Source of the DNA: Acidobacteriota bacterium
Lineage (GTDB): Bacteria > Acidobacteriota > Terriglobia > Terriglobales > Acidobacteriaceae
Length of the DNA stretch: 32,447 bases
Assembly: GCA_021780415.1 (NCBI GenBank)
Contig: JAJXYW010000174.1
Coordinates: forward strand, 1 to 32,447
Direction of reading: 5' to 3'
Shown here: one piece after another, positions 31,561 through 32,447 of the stretch
Position numbering within the stretch: position 1 is the stretch's first letter
Layout: each line of letters begins with the position of its first letter
Program-made: the position numbers and the translations under genes
Notes under the pieces: generated by a model
Databases searched by the model: none
What the model was told of the DNA's origin: nothing
The model's input: the letters and a program-made list of their open reading frames with translations, nothing else

Positions 31561-32048
31561 ATCCTCAAAAACTGCAATGGATGAATATCTGTGGAGCGAT
31601 CGACCATCAGCTCGCCTTCATCGCTAACCCAGGTCTTGAGCCACGGAAGCGGCTTCGGCGCGGGGCCTGCGATCTTGACTCCGGTACGCGTGAACTCGCT
31701 GCCGTGGCAGGGGCACTTGATCATCCCCAACTCCTGGTTCCACGCCGTCAGGCAGCCCAGATGGGTGCAGATGGCGCTAAGCGCGAAAAAACCCTCGGCG
31801 ATATGCACCAGATAGATGGCCGCGTTGGGATCCATCGTCACCGAGTCCAACGCAAAGTCTTCGGGCTTGCCGAGATTGACGATGGGAGACGGCTCGTACA
31901 AAACGTTGGGAGAGAGATACTGATACGCGAAGCCTGCGGTTCCGGCCGCAGCGATGGCGAGCGAGCCGAGACCAATCTTGGCGAAGAAGGCGCGCCGGTT
32001 TATCTCGCCGGACGCAGGGGTTGATTCGAGTCGTTTACTTTCGGCCAT
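31557..32048 (-). CDS. Rieske [2Fe-2S] protein of the bc complex
   Basis: A 163-residue Rieske protein. The N-terminus has a Tat-like signal ([10 protein letters not shown] at 17-26) and one helix (about 28-44) anchoring it. The cluster motifs are CTHLGC (94-99) and CPCHGS (112-117): Cys94, His96, Cys112 and His115 bind iron; Cys99 and Cys114 form the usual disulfide. It lies 3 bases after the ferredoxin-type gene, and its stop overlaps the cytochrome b start as ATGA. It carries electrons from quinol to the cytochrome c of the complex. Confidence 0.95.
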   Translation of the reverse strand: MAESKRLESTPASGEINRRAFFAKIGLGSLAIAAAGTAGFAYQYLSPNVLYEPSPIVNLGKPEDFALDSVTMDPNAAIYLVHIAEGFFALSAICTHLGCLTAWNQELGMIKCPCHGSEFTRTGVKIAGPAPKPLPWLKTWVSDEGELMVDRSTDIHPLQFLRI

Positions 32049-32051
32049 GGA

Positions 32052-32447
32052 TTACCTCACACTTGCAGTTGCAACGGGCGGTGCTGGTCTAAATGCCCGG
32101 TCGATAGAATCCACTGAAATCAAACCAGTGGAGGCTACGGGCAAAATATTGTAGGACTCCATCGTGATGGTGCCTGCCGGGCAGCGCGCTGCACACAGTC
32201 CACAACGAATGCAGCGAGACTCATCTTTCAGCATCGCGGAGCCGGTGATGACGCCGAGCTCATCGGCCTGAATGTCATTCAGTTCGAGGCCCAGCAACTC
32301 GCGGGCATCGGAGATCTTCGCCGTCGTGTCGTCGCTGAATGCGATGCGGTCGAGCGAGACAAGCTGGAGGCACTGCTCGGGGCAGACATCGACGCAGCCA
32401 CCGCACAGGATGCACATTGTTCCATCCTGCGGAGTGCCCTCGAAGAC
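32052..32447 (-). CDS. two-[4Fe-4S] ferredoxin-type protein, 5' part outside window
   Basis: A partial gene whose frame is open to the window end, so its start is not seen; at least 131 residues are present. Two [4Fe-4S] motifs are clear: CILCGGCVDVCPE and CIRCGLCAARCPA, each CxxCxxCxxxCP. An ATG at 32417 stands immediately before the first cluster motif (EGTPQDGTMCIL), so the true start is likely further upstream, possibly in a larger oxidoreductase or flavoprotein whose C-terminus this is. It is 3 bases before the Rieske gene and looks cotranscribed, suggesting an electron input or output partner of the bc complex. Which one is unknown. Confidence 0.85.
   Translation of the reverse strand, partial: VFEGTPQDGTMCILCGGCVDVCPEQCLQLVSLDRIAFSDDTTAKISDARELLGLELNDIQADELGVITGSAMLKDESRCIRCGLCAARCPAGTITMESYNILPVASTGLISVDSIDRAFRPAPPVATASVR

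Overview
The window looks like a chromosomal segment of a high-GC soil bacterium, most likely an acidobacterium of the Terriglobia type (Granulicella, Edaphobacter or Terriglobus relatives). The clues are gene content, not a database match: an ABC-2 permease fused to an M1 aminopeptidase, a CcoO-like cytochrome fused to an MFS-type membrane domain, a bc complex with a multihaem cytochrome c, Tat-exported aldo/keto reductase, and short intergenic repeats of the GATCC...GGATGAC kind, one of which is translated as QSAAKDL. I see no tRNA, rRNA, insertion sequence, phage gene or CRISPR array.

Layout. 90-2274 (minus): a Tat-signal aldo/keto reductase and a secreted beta-propeller protein. 2417-3500: two paralogous ~99-residue proteins of unknown function (minus) flanking a 56-residue single-span membrane protein (plus). 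3830-5144 (minus): a fumarylacetoacetase-family hydrolase followed by a tautomerase with all six catalytic residues of cis-3-chloroacrylic acid dehalogenase. 5145-5425: low-complexity repeat DNA with a 13-bp inverted repeat.

5426-12636 (minus) is the most striking part: seven genes packed end to start, with five 4-bp ATGA overlaps and one 20-bp overlap. In order of transcription they encode a CrtE-like geranylgeranyl-diphosphate synthase, an FtsX/MacB-type ABC permease, its ATPase, a CcoN-like haem-copper oxidase homologue that seems to have lost its CuB ligands, a small four-helix membrane protein, an MFS-CcoO-cytochrome c fusion, and a secreted YceI lipocalin-like protein. An OmpR-type response regulator and its histidine kinase (12864-14994) are transcribed divergently and are the obvious candidate regulators. 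I infer a membrane system joining isoprenoid synthesis, lipid export or binding, and electron transfer; its function is unknown to me.

15042-15488 (plus) is a small membrane protein. 15499-20098 (minus) is an ABC ATPase and the permease-aminopeptidase fusion. 20374-20577 is a small basic protein. 20684-24330 (plus) is an overlapping set of ABC permease, ATPase and LolA-like periplasmic protein, followed closely by an alpha/beta hydrolase. 24363-27094 (minus) is a reductase and acyl-adenylating ligase pair that could make an aldehyde or alcohol from a carboxylic acid. 27279-32447 (minus) is a cytochrome bc operon: two-cluster ferredoxin-type protein (cut by the window end), Rieske protein, cytochrome b6-like subunit, subunit-IV-like subunit with APWY instead of PEWY, an octahaem cytochrome c, and a lipoprotein-like Ig-domain cytochrome c.
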